DNA of 5,881 nucleotides from a bacterium (GCA_030609865.1 JAUWSZ010000192.1:1-5881); one strand, 5' to 3'. Positions 1-5,855 are shown, counted from the stretch's first letter. The notes: generated from the sequence alone by a model not told the origin. Numbers and translations are program-made.

Positions 1-1356
1 CTCCTGGGGATCAGCTACCTCTTCTACATGGGCACGGTCCCGGAGTATGCTTCCCTTCTGTTTCTCGTGACGGTCGTCAACTATGTCACCGGGCTGGGGC
101 TGGACCGGTGGCCTGCGAGACGGAAGGGTTGCATCTGGATCTCGGTCGCCCTGAACCTGGGCCTCCTGGCATACTTCAAATACACGAATTTCCTCCTGCA
201 CACCTTGACGAATCTGACCCGGATGCTGGGGGGGGCGAGGGAGTTCGACGCCCTCAAGATCCTGCTCCCTGTCGGCATCTCCTTCTACATCTTCATCGGG
301 ATGAGCTACTCGATCGACTGCTATCGGGGCAAGTTCAAGCCGATCAGGGATTTTTCCCTGTTTGCCTGTTTTCTCTCCTTCTTCCCGCAGATCCTCGCGG
401 GCCCGATCGTGCGGGCAGGCCAGCTCATCCCTCAGCTTCGTACATCCGCCCCCTTCCGTCGCGATCTCTTCGAAGAAGGCCTTCGACTCCTGATGCTGGG
501 CCTCTTCAAGAAGGTCCTGCTGGCCGACAAGCTCGCACCGATCGTAAACCAGGGATTCTCCGGCATTCCCCACCTGGCCGGGATGGACGCCTGGGTTTCC
601 GCCCTGGCATTCACCTTCCAAATCTACTTCGATTTCTCCGGGTACACGGACATCGCCCGGGGATGCGCGAAGCTGTTCGGCTACGAACTCCCGGAGAATT
701 TCCGGCTGCCCTACCTGGCAAGGAATCCGAGAGAATTCTGGCGGAGGTGGCACATCACCCTGAGCACGTGGCTGCGGGACTATCTGTACATCTCGCTCGG
801 AGGCAACCGGCGCTCCGAACACCGGATGTACACCAACCTGATGATCACCATGGCCCTGGGAGGTCTCTGGCACGGCGCGGCGTGGACGTTTTTCCTCTGG
901 GGCGTCTATCACGGCTTGCTCCTCGTCATCCATCGAAAGGTTCTCGAAATCTGTGAGGGGGCGCCCTCGCTCAAGGCGTTCCTGAAGACGCGCCTCGGCG
1001 AAGCGGTGTCGGTGGCAACGACCTTCCTGCTCGTCACGCTGGGCTGGGTGATTTTCCGGGCCGACACCTTTCAGGATGCACTCTCCGTGTTCGCAGCCAT
1101 GGCCTCTTCCTTACGGGCGGGACCGGTCACGGAGATGCTGCTCGATTCCCACGTGCCCATCTTCGCCGCCTGTCTCGTCTTCTACCATGCCGTGCGTGTT
1201 TTCCTGAGACGGTTTACAGGTTTCACCCCGTTCATACGTCGAATCTGGACCTACACGGCCGTGAGCGGTGTTCTGCTGTCGGTGATCTATTTCACAAACT
1301 TCTACCCGGGAAAGGCGGAGGAGCATCCGGAGCCATTCATCTACTTTCAGTTTTAA
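1..1356 (+). CDS. MBOAT-family O-acyltransferase (AlgI-like), 5' end outside window
   Basis: Multi-pass inner-membrane acyltransferase of the MBOAT family, the group that includes the alginate O-acetylase AlgI. Such proteins pass acyl groups across the membrane to modify extracytoplasmic glycans. The frame is open from base 1, and the residues before the first ATG (position 28) already read like the family's first membrane segments, so the true start lies upstream; AlgI-type proteins would have roughly 35-40 more N-terminal residues. Counting from the ATG at 28, the hallmark REFWRRWHITLSTWLRDYLY block is at residues 236-255, followed by SLGGNR. The GGLWHGA motif at 278-284 carries the family's presumed catalytic His (H282, codon 871-873). 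Many hydrophobic segments flank these motifs. The protein ends at TAA 1354-1356, 27 nt before a GT39-like gene, suggesting co-transcription and a role in surface polysaccharide or glycolipid acylation. The family is secure; the acyl group and acceptor are unknown. Any SGNH/AlgJ/AlgX-type partner would lie upstream, out of view. Confidence 0.93.
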   Translation, partial: LLGISYLFYMGTVPEYASLLFLVTVVNYVTGLGLDRWPARRKGCIWISVALNLGLLAYFKYTNFLLHTLTNLTRMLGGAREFDALKILLPVGISFYIFIGMSYSIDCYRGKFKPIRDFSLFACFLSFFPQILAGPIVRAGQLIPQLRTSAPFRRDLFEEGLRLLMLGLFKKVLLADKLAPIVNQGFSGIPHLAGMDAWVSALAFTFQIYFDFSGYTDIARGCAKLFGYELPENFRLPYLARNPREFWRRWHITLSTWLRDYLYISLGGNRRSEHRMYTNLMITMALGGLWHGAAWTFFLWGVYHGLLLVIHRKVLEICEGAPSLKAFLKTRLGEAVSVATTFLLVTLGWVIFRADTFQDALSVFAAMASSLRAGPVTEMLLDSHVPIFAACLVFYHAVRVFLRRFTGFTPFIRRIWTYTAVSGVLLSVIYFTNFYPGKAEEHPEPFIYFQF

Positions 1357-1383
1357 TACCGCATCCTTGAAAATGGAGGAAAG

Positions 1384-3135
1384 ATGAGTTCCCCCGTTGA
1401 TAAGGAAACAACCTCGGCCGGCAGCAAGGCACGGATGTCGAGGTGGAAGTGTCTGGCCATCTTGCTCCTCATTCTGCTCCTCGGGGCAAGCCTTCGTTTC
1501 TACCGGATCACGGAGATGGAACCCGGGATATGGGACGAGGGGTCCTATCTCCTGGAGGCCCGTTTTTTTTCGAGCTTCTCCGGAGCGGCCTGGGACAGCG
1601 CGAAGCTGTTCCTGAGGGAGAAACGGACCGGGGAGGATTTATGGAAGAGGGGGGAACAGCTTCCGAGCATCCGTGACGGCACGAAGGGGTTGCCCCCCCG
1701 GTACGGTCGGATCCTCCACGGCACGTTTGTCGCCGCGGCGAATCTTCTGGCGGGCGAGAGCCCGTACACCGGAAACGTGGTAAACGCAATATTCGGCACC
1801 CTTACCATCCTGGCCGTGTTCTTCCTCGGCAGGATTATGTACGACGATCGCATAGGGCTCATTGCCGCGCTGATCTTCTCGGTGATGGGTTACCACATCC
1901 ACTACTCCAGAAGCTGGCTCGCCGAGGCGGACACGCTGCTCTTCCTCGTCCTTGCCTTCTTCTTCTACTACAGGAGTCGCTTCCGGTATCCCGAACTCTC
2001 CCAGAAGGACCTCGCCCTGTGCGGTCTCTTGCTCGGGATCGGATTCACCGTGCACAATCGATGCATCGTCATCTTCGGCCTGATCTTTCTGCTGGATCTT
2101 CTTCTTTTCTGGAGACCGGGCGGCATTGCCCGGCCCGTGAAGCAAATGCGCATCTTCCTTCTGACCGGTTTCTTCCTTCTCCCCTCTTTTCTCTGGGAAT
2201 CCTTCTACCATCTGGTCTTCATCATCTTCCGGCGCCTCCAGATCCCGATGACCACGCCCACCTTTCTCGAGCAGGTTCTCTACGGGTTCTGGCACTCCCT
2301 GCTGTGGGGATACATCTCGGAGAACTTCCGGCCGGCAGGGTTTCTCACCTTCCCCTACCTCTACCAACACATGAACGGGATCCTCGCCTTGTTGCTTCTC
2401 GTTGCAGGCCTGTACCTCGCTTTTCGGCGGCGCTCTCATGCGGACCGGATCCTCGGGGCCTGGTTTGTCTTCCCCTTCGTGTTTTACAGTCTTACCAATG
2501 CGGGCCTGACGCGCTTCTTCGCGCTGATCCTGCCACCGGCCGCCATCCTTTCCGCAGCGGCATTCTTTCCGCTCCCGGGGAACAAGGGGGGGATGTCCCT
2601 CTGGACCCGCAGGGCTCAGCCTGCCGTCCTCATCCTGCTGGTGATTACAGGCGTCGTCTATAGTTGGACCCGTGTCCTTCCGCCTGCGTCCGGATACGCT
2701 ACGGCGATGGCCTTCCTGGAGGGGGAGGACACCACGCGGCAAATCGCAACGGGACCGCCCCTATGCCAGGTCTATGTGGGCGTGGACAACGTGAAAAGGC
2801 CGCCGGAGAGCCTGGAGGAACTCGAGGCCCTCTATCGGGAAGGATTTCGGTACTATGTAATCGACTACAATCGTATCATCTACACCTACTATCAGATGAA
2901 CCGCGTGGAGGTCATGGATCACATCACGCAGAGGTTGAAGCCCGTCTTCTCGACCCAGAACGATTTCATCGGGAGGCCGCAGAACAGCTTCGAGGGCAAT
3001 CTCTACTTCTGGAAGACCCTTGCCATGATGAAGAAGGGAAGAGAGCAGAAGATGGATCAGATACGCATCTTTGATCTGGACGAGTACTTCAGCCCCCCAC
3101 AGGACCAGCCGCCGGACCCGCCTCCCGAGGATTGA
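1384..3135 (+). CDS. GT39/PMT/ArnT-like membrane glycosyltransferase (GT-C fold)
   Basis: A 583-residue integral membrane protein of the GT-C type. It probably transfers a sugar from a polyprenyl-phosphate donor to a lipid, glycan or protein on the periplasmic face. The first membrane helix is about residues 23-38. It is followed by the first-loop acidic motif WDEGSY (50-55), whose D51-E52 matches the catalytic position of GT-C enzymes. A second conserved-looking stretch, YSRSWLAEADTLLF (174-187), resembles the corresponding region of PMT/ArnT proteins. Further hydrophobic segments lie near 133-148, 156-172, 183-196, 208-242, 256-272, 331-346, 357-372, 376-396 and 412-428. A soluble C-terminal part (about 430-583) ends in a Pro/Asp-rich tail (570-583). 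The ATG at 1384 is preceded by GGAGGA at 1375-1380, a strong ribosome site. The 27-nt gap from the MBOAT gene supports an operon. Length fits the family. Donor and acceptor cannot be read from the sequence. Confidence 0.85.
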   Translation: MSSPVDKETTSAGSKARMSRWKCLAILLLILLLGASLRFYRITEMEPGIWDEGSYLLEARFFSSFSGAAWDSAKLFLREKRTGEDLWKRGEQLPSIRDGTKGLPPRYGRILHGTFVAAANLLAGESPYTGNVVNAIFGTLTILAVFFLGRIMYDDRIGLIAALIFSVMGYHIHYSRSWLAEADTLLFLVLAFFFYYRSRFRYPELSQKDLALCGLLLGIGFTVHNRCIVIFGLIFLLDLLLFWRPGGIARPVKQMRIFLLTGFFLLPSFLWESFYHLVFIIFRRLQIPMTTPTFLEQVLYGFWHSLLWGYISENFRPAGFLTFPYLYQHMNGILALLLLVAGLYLAFRRRSHADRILGAWFVFPFVFYSLTNAGLTRFFALILPPAAILSAAAFFPLPGNKGGMSLWTRRAQPAVLILLVITGVVYSWTRVLPPASGYATAMAFLEGEDTTRQIATGPPLCQVYVGVDNVKRPPESLEELEALYREGFRYYVIDYNRIIYTYYQMNRVEVMDHITQRLKPVFSTQNDFIGRPQNSFEGNLYFWKTLAMMKKGREQKMDQIRIFDLDEYFSPPQDQPPDPPPED

Positions 3136-3185
3136 CATTCCCTCTTTTTTGTGGCTACTTAGAAGGTTGCCGTAGAACCCGCCAT

Positions 3186-3192
3186 GAGGAGG
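3186..3192 (+). promoter_or_regulatory. Ribosome binding site deciding the start of the small charged protein
   Basis: GAGGAGG lies 11 nt before the ATG at 3204, with a second weaker GAGG at 3197-3200 only 3 nt before it. Together they favour ATG 3204 over an in-frame TTG at 3132, which overlaps the glycosyltransferase stop codon and has no good site in front of it. Confidence 0.5.
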
Positions 3193-3203
3193 CTTTGAGG
3201 AAG

Positions 3204-3512
3204 ATGCCGTCAGAAAGTAAGCAAGCTAGGGAAACGCAGAAGCAATCCTATCAGGGCGCCATCGAGACTCGGCGCAGCCTGCTGGCCGAGAGAGGGGTGG
3301 ACAAGGCCCGGATTCCGAAGGACCCGCACCTCAAACACTTACAGGCGAAGCTGCGAAAGACCACGAAACGGCTCGCCGCCCTGGCGGCCCTCGAGAAGAA
3401 GAGGGAGGAGATGGCCCTCCGCAAGCAGCAGAAACTCGAGGCGAAAACAGAGGAGAACCCTGCGGATTCCCCCGAAGAGGGCAAGAAGAAGAAAAAGAAG
3501 AAAGAAGAATAG
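3204..3512 (+). CDS. Small highly charged coiled-coil protein with poly-Lys C-terminus, unrecognised
   Basis: A 102-residue hydrophilic protein with no signal peptide or membrane segment. Residues 1-35 are rich in Gln, Lys, Arg and Glu. A short DPHLKHLQAKLRKT stretch (40-53) leads into a Leu/Ala/Lys/Glu helix (about 45-80) with coiled-coil character. The end is a Glu/Lys-rich low-complexity tail containing seven consecutive lysines (94-100). I do not recognise the family and assign no function; nucleic-acid or ribosome association is only a guess from charge. The gene starts 68 nt after the glycosyltransferase stop, so it could be read through from that operon, but nothing in its content links it to glycan synthesis. 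It ends 27 nt from the convergent PPC-domain gene, with no clear intrinsic terminator between them. The start was chosen from the ribosome sites in front of ATG 3204; an in-frame TTG at 3132 would add 24 residues. Confidence 0.7.
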   Translation: MPSESKQARETQKQSYQGAIETRRSLLAERGVDKARIPKDPHLKHLQAKLRKTTKRLAALAALEKKREEMALRKQQKLEAKTEENPADSPEEGKKKKKKKEE

Positions 3513-3539
3513 GATCTGAAGCTGTCGCCCCGTCTTCCC

Positions 3540-3959
3540 TCAAAATCTGTATAGGTTCAACCCGATCTCCTCGCTGAACTCCCTGTCCACCTCTCCATCC
3601 AGCGCACGGACGACAATCTCGCAGGTCGCGCTCACGACCGCGGAGTTCAGGTGTCCCCCAAAGGTGTGGTAGTTCGCATCCGACAGGCTGATATGGAGAT
3701 GAAGGTAGACCTCGCCCTCCATCCTCGAGATGTTCCCTGTGAGGCTCGTTATTTCGTGATCACCGGTCACTTCTTTCCGGACATACTCCTTGGTCCGCGT
3801 CCTGAACAGACCGATCGTTGCATGGTCCGTAGCGCCGATCCCACTCACGGTGCCAAGCCGAATGCCCTTCTGCCGGCAAAATTGCTCCAGCGTCGCTACG
3901 ATCTCTTCGCCCTTGTCGATCCTGACGATCCAGTGGTTGCCGGAGGCTTTTGCTTCCAT
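3540..3959 (-). CDS. PPC-domain (DUF296, plants-and-prokaryotes-conserved) protein
   Basis: A 139-residue stand-alone PPC domain, the usual length for bacterial members. Visible family landmarks are VSGIGA (38-43), the HEITSLTGNIS stretch (68-78), HLHISLSD (87-94) and GGHL (101-104), followed by a beta-rich TCEIVV segment (112-117). H87, H89 and H103 form a His-rich cluster typical of prokaryotic members and could bind a metal (inference). In plants the domain occurs in AT-hook DNA-binding proteins; bacterial single-domain proteins are known as small trimers with largely unsettled roles, so a DNA-binding function is not proved. The ATG at 3957-3959 is preceded on the minus strand by the purine-rich GAGAGGGG (3961-3968), very close to the start. 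A 128-bp palindrome begins 17 nt upstream of the ATG. The gene lies 167 nt downstream of, and in the same direction as, the Lys-tailed protein gene, so it may share that transcript. Confidence 0.88.
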   Translation of the reverse strand: MEAKASGNHWIVRIDKGEEIVATLEQFCRQKGIRLGTVSGIGATDHATIGLFRTRTKEYVRKEVTGDHEITSLTGNISRMEGEVYLHLHISLSDANYHTFGGHLNSAVVSATCEIVVRALDGEVDREFSEEIGLNLYRF

Positions 3960-3975
3960 ACCCCTCTCTTCTCAC

Positions 3976-4103
3976 TAACAGGCCGCCCCAAAACGCCCAT
4001 CTGCTGCGTTGCACTCATCCTGCGTCACTGTGGCGTACTGTGTACGCCTCATTCCACAGGATCTCGTGCGCCTTGCATATGGACATTTTTGAACGGCCTG
4101 TTA
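3976..4103. repeat. 128-bp imperfect palindrome (fold-back intergenic repeat)
   Basis: The outer 10 bases, TAACAGGCCG (3976-3985), are exactly inverted at 4094-4103. The inner 7 bases, GGCGTAC (4032-4038), are exactly inverted at 4042-4048, leaving a 3-nt loop (4039-4041). Between these, arms of 63 and 62 nt align over their whole length at roughly 70% identity by eye, including shared CCAT-TGC and ATCCTG blocks. The structure fills most of the gap between the Lys-tailed gene stop and the PPC gene start. It has no coding capacity of its own and no obvious target-site duplication. It looks like a member of a dispersed palindromic family (REP/BIME- or MITE-like); I recall similar intergenic sequences from deltaproteobacterial genomes, but that is memory and not a search. 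Transcribed on either strand it would give a long stem-loop. Confidence 0.85.
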
Positions 4104-4123
4104 ATAAGTATTTTTTCAACAGG
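4097..4123. repeat. Short inverted repeat sharing an arm with the large palindrome
   Basis: CCTGTT (4097-4102) and AACAGG (4118-4123) form a perfect 6-bp inverted repeat around a 15-nt AT-rich loop containing six thymines. The left arm is also the outer arm of the 128-bp palindrome, so the two hairpins cannot form at the same time. It lies 3 nt beyond the Lys-tailed gene stop codon. There is no U-tract directly after the stem on the minus-strand transcript, so it is not a classic intrinsic terminator. Confidence 0.5.
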
Positions 4124-4126
4124 ATG

Positions 4127-4708
4127 TTATTTCTTTGCCTTCTTTGCCGTCTTTTTCGTTCCTTTTTTCTTCGCCTTCTTTGTTGCTTTCTTTGTCGCCT
4201 TCTTCGTTGCCTTCTTCCTGGTCTTCCTCGTGGCCTTCTTCTTTGTCTTCTTCTTCGGCTGGGCGTCGGCTGCCAGTTTGAACAGACCCGGCCTCGGCCT
4301 GCTGAACAGCCCCTTGTCATTCCGGTACATCATGACCCGGACCTGTGCCTTGAAGTCCTTTGCCCGCGTTTCGTAGTTCTTCTCTCTCAGCAGGGCATCA
4401 CAGATGTCGTTGATGTTCAGCGGCTTCTTTTTCTCCTTGAGGATTTCGACCATGAGTGACGAGAGAGAAGGCTGCGCGACCCTTCGCCGCCTCGCTTTCC
4501 TTGCCCCCTTCTTCTTGGCTCGAGAAGGCAATTTCGCCGCCTTGGGCAACCCCAGGGACTCGATCTGTTTGACCACAGAGTCGAGTTCTTTCTCGAGGCT
4601 CTTCCTTCTCTTCCCGAGCCTTTCCATCTTCTCCTTCACCGGAATCGCTCTCTTCAGTTCTTCCACGGTCACGGCTTCCAGCAAGGCGACCAGTTCCCCC
4701 TTCTTCAT
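4127..4708 (-). CDS. Coiled-coil / winged-helix-like protein with histone-H1-like Lys-Ala-Thr tail
   Basis: A 193-residue basic protein in three parts. Residues 1-52 form a charged, probably helical or coiled-coil region. A basic linker (about 57-77) contains RAKKKGARKARRRR. Residues 81-145 (SLSSLMVEILKEKKKPLNINDICDAL through GLFSRPRPGLFKL) resemble a HARE-HTH/winged-helix domain, with a helix, the KKPLNINDI turn, a second helix and a terminal GLFKL strand. Residues 152-193 are a Lys/Ala/Thr tail with KKAT repeats, like eukaryotic linker histone H1 tails and bacterial H1-like proteins. This composition implies DNA binding, perhaps nucleoid organisation or transcription control (inference). 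The ATG at 4706-4708 was chosen because AAAGGAG stands 6 nt before it; an in-frame ATG 18 codons upstream lacks this. The gene lies between the crotonase-like gene (upstream) and the PPC gene (downstream), all on the same strand. The domain match is by eye only. Confidence 0.82.
   Translation of the reverse strand: MKKGELVALLEAVTVEELKRAIPVKEKMERLGKRRKSLEKELDSVVKQIESLGLPKAAKLPSRAKKKGARKARRRRVAQPSLSSLMVEILKEKKKPLNINDICDALLREKNYETRAKDFKAQVRVMMYRNDKGLFSRPRPGLFKLAADAQPKKKTKKKATRKTRKKATKKATKKATKKAKKKGTKKTAKKAKK
4130..4255 (-). repeat. Imperfect 12-bp coding repeats of the Lys-rich tail
   Basis: The DNA encoding residues 152-193 of the Lys-tailed protein is a low-complexity tract, pyrimidine-rich on the plus strand. 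Its core (4169-4216) is four nearly identical 12-bp units that translate as KKAT, KKAT, KKAT, KKAK; the flanks are degenerate versions. Codons vary between units (AAG/AAA, GCA/GCG/GCC-type changes), which suggests maintained protein-level repeats and not a very recent expansion. Such tracts often vary in copy number between strains. Confidence 0.75.
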
Positions 4709-4714
4709 GGAGTT

Positions 4715-4721
4715 CTCCTTT
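4715..4721 (-). promoter_or_regulatory. Ribosome binding site of the Lys-tailed protein gene
   Basis: On the minus strand, AAAGGAG lies 6 nt before the ATG at 4706-4708. It fixes that ATG as the start in preference to the upstream in-frame ATG at 4760-4762. Confidence 0.75.
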
Positions 4722-4815
4722 CCCCGGCTGTTGTGTGCTGGCGGTCGACTTGCCTCTTCCAACTCTACAAGTCACCGACATGTTCACGCCTGTGTGCGGC
4801 AAGTTATTACTGCTT

Positions 4816-4841
4816 ATTATATGTATCATCTCTACCGTCAA
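4816..4841 (-). promoter_or_regulatory. Candidate promoter of the Lys-tailed protein gene
   Basis: In the 157-nt gap after the crotonase-like gene, the minus strand has a perfect -10 hexamer TATAAT (4816-4821). TTGACG (4836-4841) lies upstream as a possible -35. The 14-nt spacing is shorter than the usual 16-18, so the -35 part is doubtful. The stretch is the most AT-rich of the gap. Transcription would start about 100 nt before the ATG. The rest of the gap (4709-4865) shows no other clear signal. Confidence 0.35.
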
Positions 4842-4865
4842 GTTGCAATCTGCCTGCATGTTATG

Positions 4866-5612
4866 TCAACGAAGCATTCTGTCGAAGCACTCTTTCTCGA
4901 GGAGCATTGAAAGGTCCAACACCTGATTGACCATCCACTTCATGTAAGCGTTCACCGCTTTCTTTGTTCCGCGAATCGCCAGGGTGCTCCCGGACACAAG
5001 TTGCCTGGCCCTGTCGCGGACGACTTCCATCAGTTGTTCATGGGGCACCACATGGTTCACGAGACCGATTCGAAACGCCTCTTCGGCATCGAGCATGTCC
5101 CCTGTCATCAGTAGTTCTTTCGCACGGTTCACACCCACGAGCAGAGGCCAGATTACGGCACCCCCATCCCCTGCCACGACACCCACCTTGACGTGTGTGT
5201 CTCCGAGTCGGGCCTTTTCCGATGCATAGACGATGTCGCAGAACAGGGCCAGGGTGACGCCCAGGCCTGCTGCCGGCCCGTTCACCGCGGCGAGAATCGG
5301 CTTGTCCACCTCCAGGATGTTGCCGATCAGCTTGCGAGCCTCCCAGAAAATCTGCTCCTTGGTCTGTTCGAGATCATCTCCCTGCAGAAGACCTCCGGCA
5401 ATGTCACCACCCGAACAGAACCCTCTTCCGGCTCCGGTCAGGATCATCACATCCGCTTCATCGTCTCTCTCGAAATCAGCATACATCTCCACGAGTTCAG
5501 TATGCAGCTTGGCGTGGACCGCATTCAACGACTCCGGCCTGTTGAGCGTTGCCGTAAGGATCTTTTCCTCCCTGTCGAATTGAATAAATTCGTATCCCTT
5601 GTAGTCCACCAT
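4866..5612 (-). CDS. Crotonase (enoyl-CoA hydratase/isomerase) superfamily protein, short at the C-terminus
   Basis: A 248-residue cytoplasmic acyl-CoA enzyme of the crotonase fold. Family marks in order are LNRPESLNAV (23-32), the CoA/oxyanion-hole segment RGFCSGGD (63-70), the second oxyanion segment NGPAAGLG followed by LALFCDI (111-127), VGVVAGDGG (143-151), LLMTGDMLDAEEAFRIGLVNHVVP (167-190) and a TKKAVN helix (216-221). By eye alignment to rat mitochondrial crotonase, the catalytic Glu144 falls on T120 and Glu164 on H140, so ordinary syn-hydration is unlikely; an isomerase or other CoA chemistry is possible, and D149 may be functional (inference). The protein stops at FDRMLR, where relatives usually continue about 20 residues through the S-D-x-x-EG-x-x-AF-x-x-KR-x-P motif. 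The start at 5610-5612 was chosen because AGGAGGAG precedes it by 5 nt and MVDYKGYEFI is a typical N-terminus. The frame stays open 86 codons upstream, but that part is not homologous-looking. Substrate unknown. Confidence 0.9.
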   Translation of the reverse strand: MVDYKGYEFIQFDREEKILTATLNRPESLNAVHAKLHTELVEMYADFERDDEADVMILTGAGRGFCSGGDIAGGLLQGDDLEQTKEQIFWEARKLIGNILEVDKPILAAVNGPAAGLGVTLALFCDIVYASEKARLGDTHVKVGVVAGDGGAVIWPLLVGVNRAKELLMTGDMLDAEEAFRIGLVNHVVPHEQLMEVVRDRARQLVSGSTLAIRGTKKAVNAYMKWMVNQVLDLSMLLEKECFDRMLR

Positions 5613-5617
5613 GTTCT

Positions 5618-5625
5618 CTCCTCCT
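5618..5625 (-). promoter_or_regulatory. Ribosome binding site of the crotonase-like gene
   Basis: AGGAGGAG on the minus strand ends 5 nt before the ATG at 5610-5612. It is a near-ideal site and decides that start against longer in-frame alternatives reaching to 5870. Confidence 0.8.
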
Positions 5626-5670
5626 CTCTCAAGAAAGCTCCCAGCCACTACCCCCACCAGGACTACCAAT

Positions 5671-5696
5671 CGTCCTCGTCGTCGTCCTCGTCCTCG
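5671..5696. repeat. GTC/CTC triplet tract in the leader of the crotonase-like gene
   Basis: This 26-bp stretch consists of cgt/cct triplet units. Read on the minus strand in one frame (not that of the downstream gene) it gives FEDEDDDEDDW followed by TAG at 5663-5665, which looks like an acidic protein terminus. In that same frame a TAG occurs only 14 codons upstream, so no gene can be called from it. It may be a gene remnant or simple low-complexity DNA. Confidence 0.5.
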
Positions 5697-5727
5697 AACG
5701 GAACGAGCTAATCTGGACAGCCTATAA

Positions 5728-5757
5728 AACATACAGGGAAGACGGGGGACATGACAA
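5728..5757 (-). promoter_or_regulatory. Candidate sigma70-type promoter of the crotonase-like gene
   Basis: On the minus strand, TTGTCA (5752-5757, five of six consensus bases) and TATGTT (5728-5733, four of six) are separated by 18 nt. Transcription would start near 5720, giving a leader of about 110 nt that includes the triplet tract. No operator or riboswitch-like fold was recognised in the leader. The match is moderate and untested. Confidence 0.3.
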
Positions 5758-5855
5758 GCCCAAAGAATCCTAAAACCTTTTCGTGCCTCTACCGTTCTTA
5801 CCTGCAACAGGGAAAACAGATCCACAACAACGTCGCAAAGGGAGGACAAAGAACC

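Noticed and set aside
1639..2742. Long minus-strand open frame opposite the glycosyltransferase gene
   Set aside because: It is antisense to a well-supported membrane protein gene, its translation is low-complexity charged sequence typical of a reversed hydrophobic gene, and no ribosome site or motif supports it.
3132..3161. Perfect -35 hexamer TTGACA at the glycosyltransferase stop codon as a promoter for the small protein gene
   Set aside because: No acceptable -10 hexamer is found 16-18 nt downstream (only poor matches such as CTACTT or TACTTA), so the match is likely chance.
3132..3203. TTG start at 3132 extending the small charged protein by 24 residues
   Set aside because: It overlaps the preceding stop codon, has no good ribosome site, and the added residues differ in character from the rest; ATG 3204 has purine-rich sites in front.
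3513..3539. Possible bidirectional terminator between the convergent genes
   Set aside because: The 27-nt gap contains no stem-loop with a T-run on either strand.
3976..4103. CRISPR or intrinsic terminator interpretation of the palindrome
   Set aside because: There are no direct repeats with spacers, and the stem is much longer than a terminator with no T-run following it.
4404..4910. Plus-strand open frame opposite the Lys-tailed gene, hydrophobic and Ser/Phe-rich
   Set aside because: The composition is what the complement of Lys/Glu codons gives; it crosses the gap and the end of the crotonase-like gene and shows no domain.
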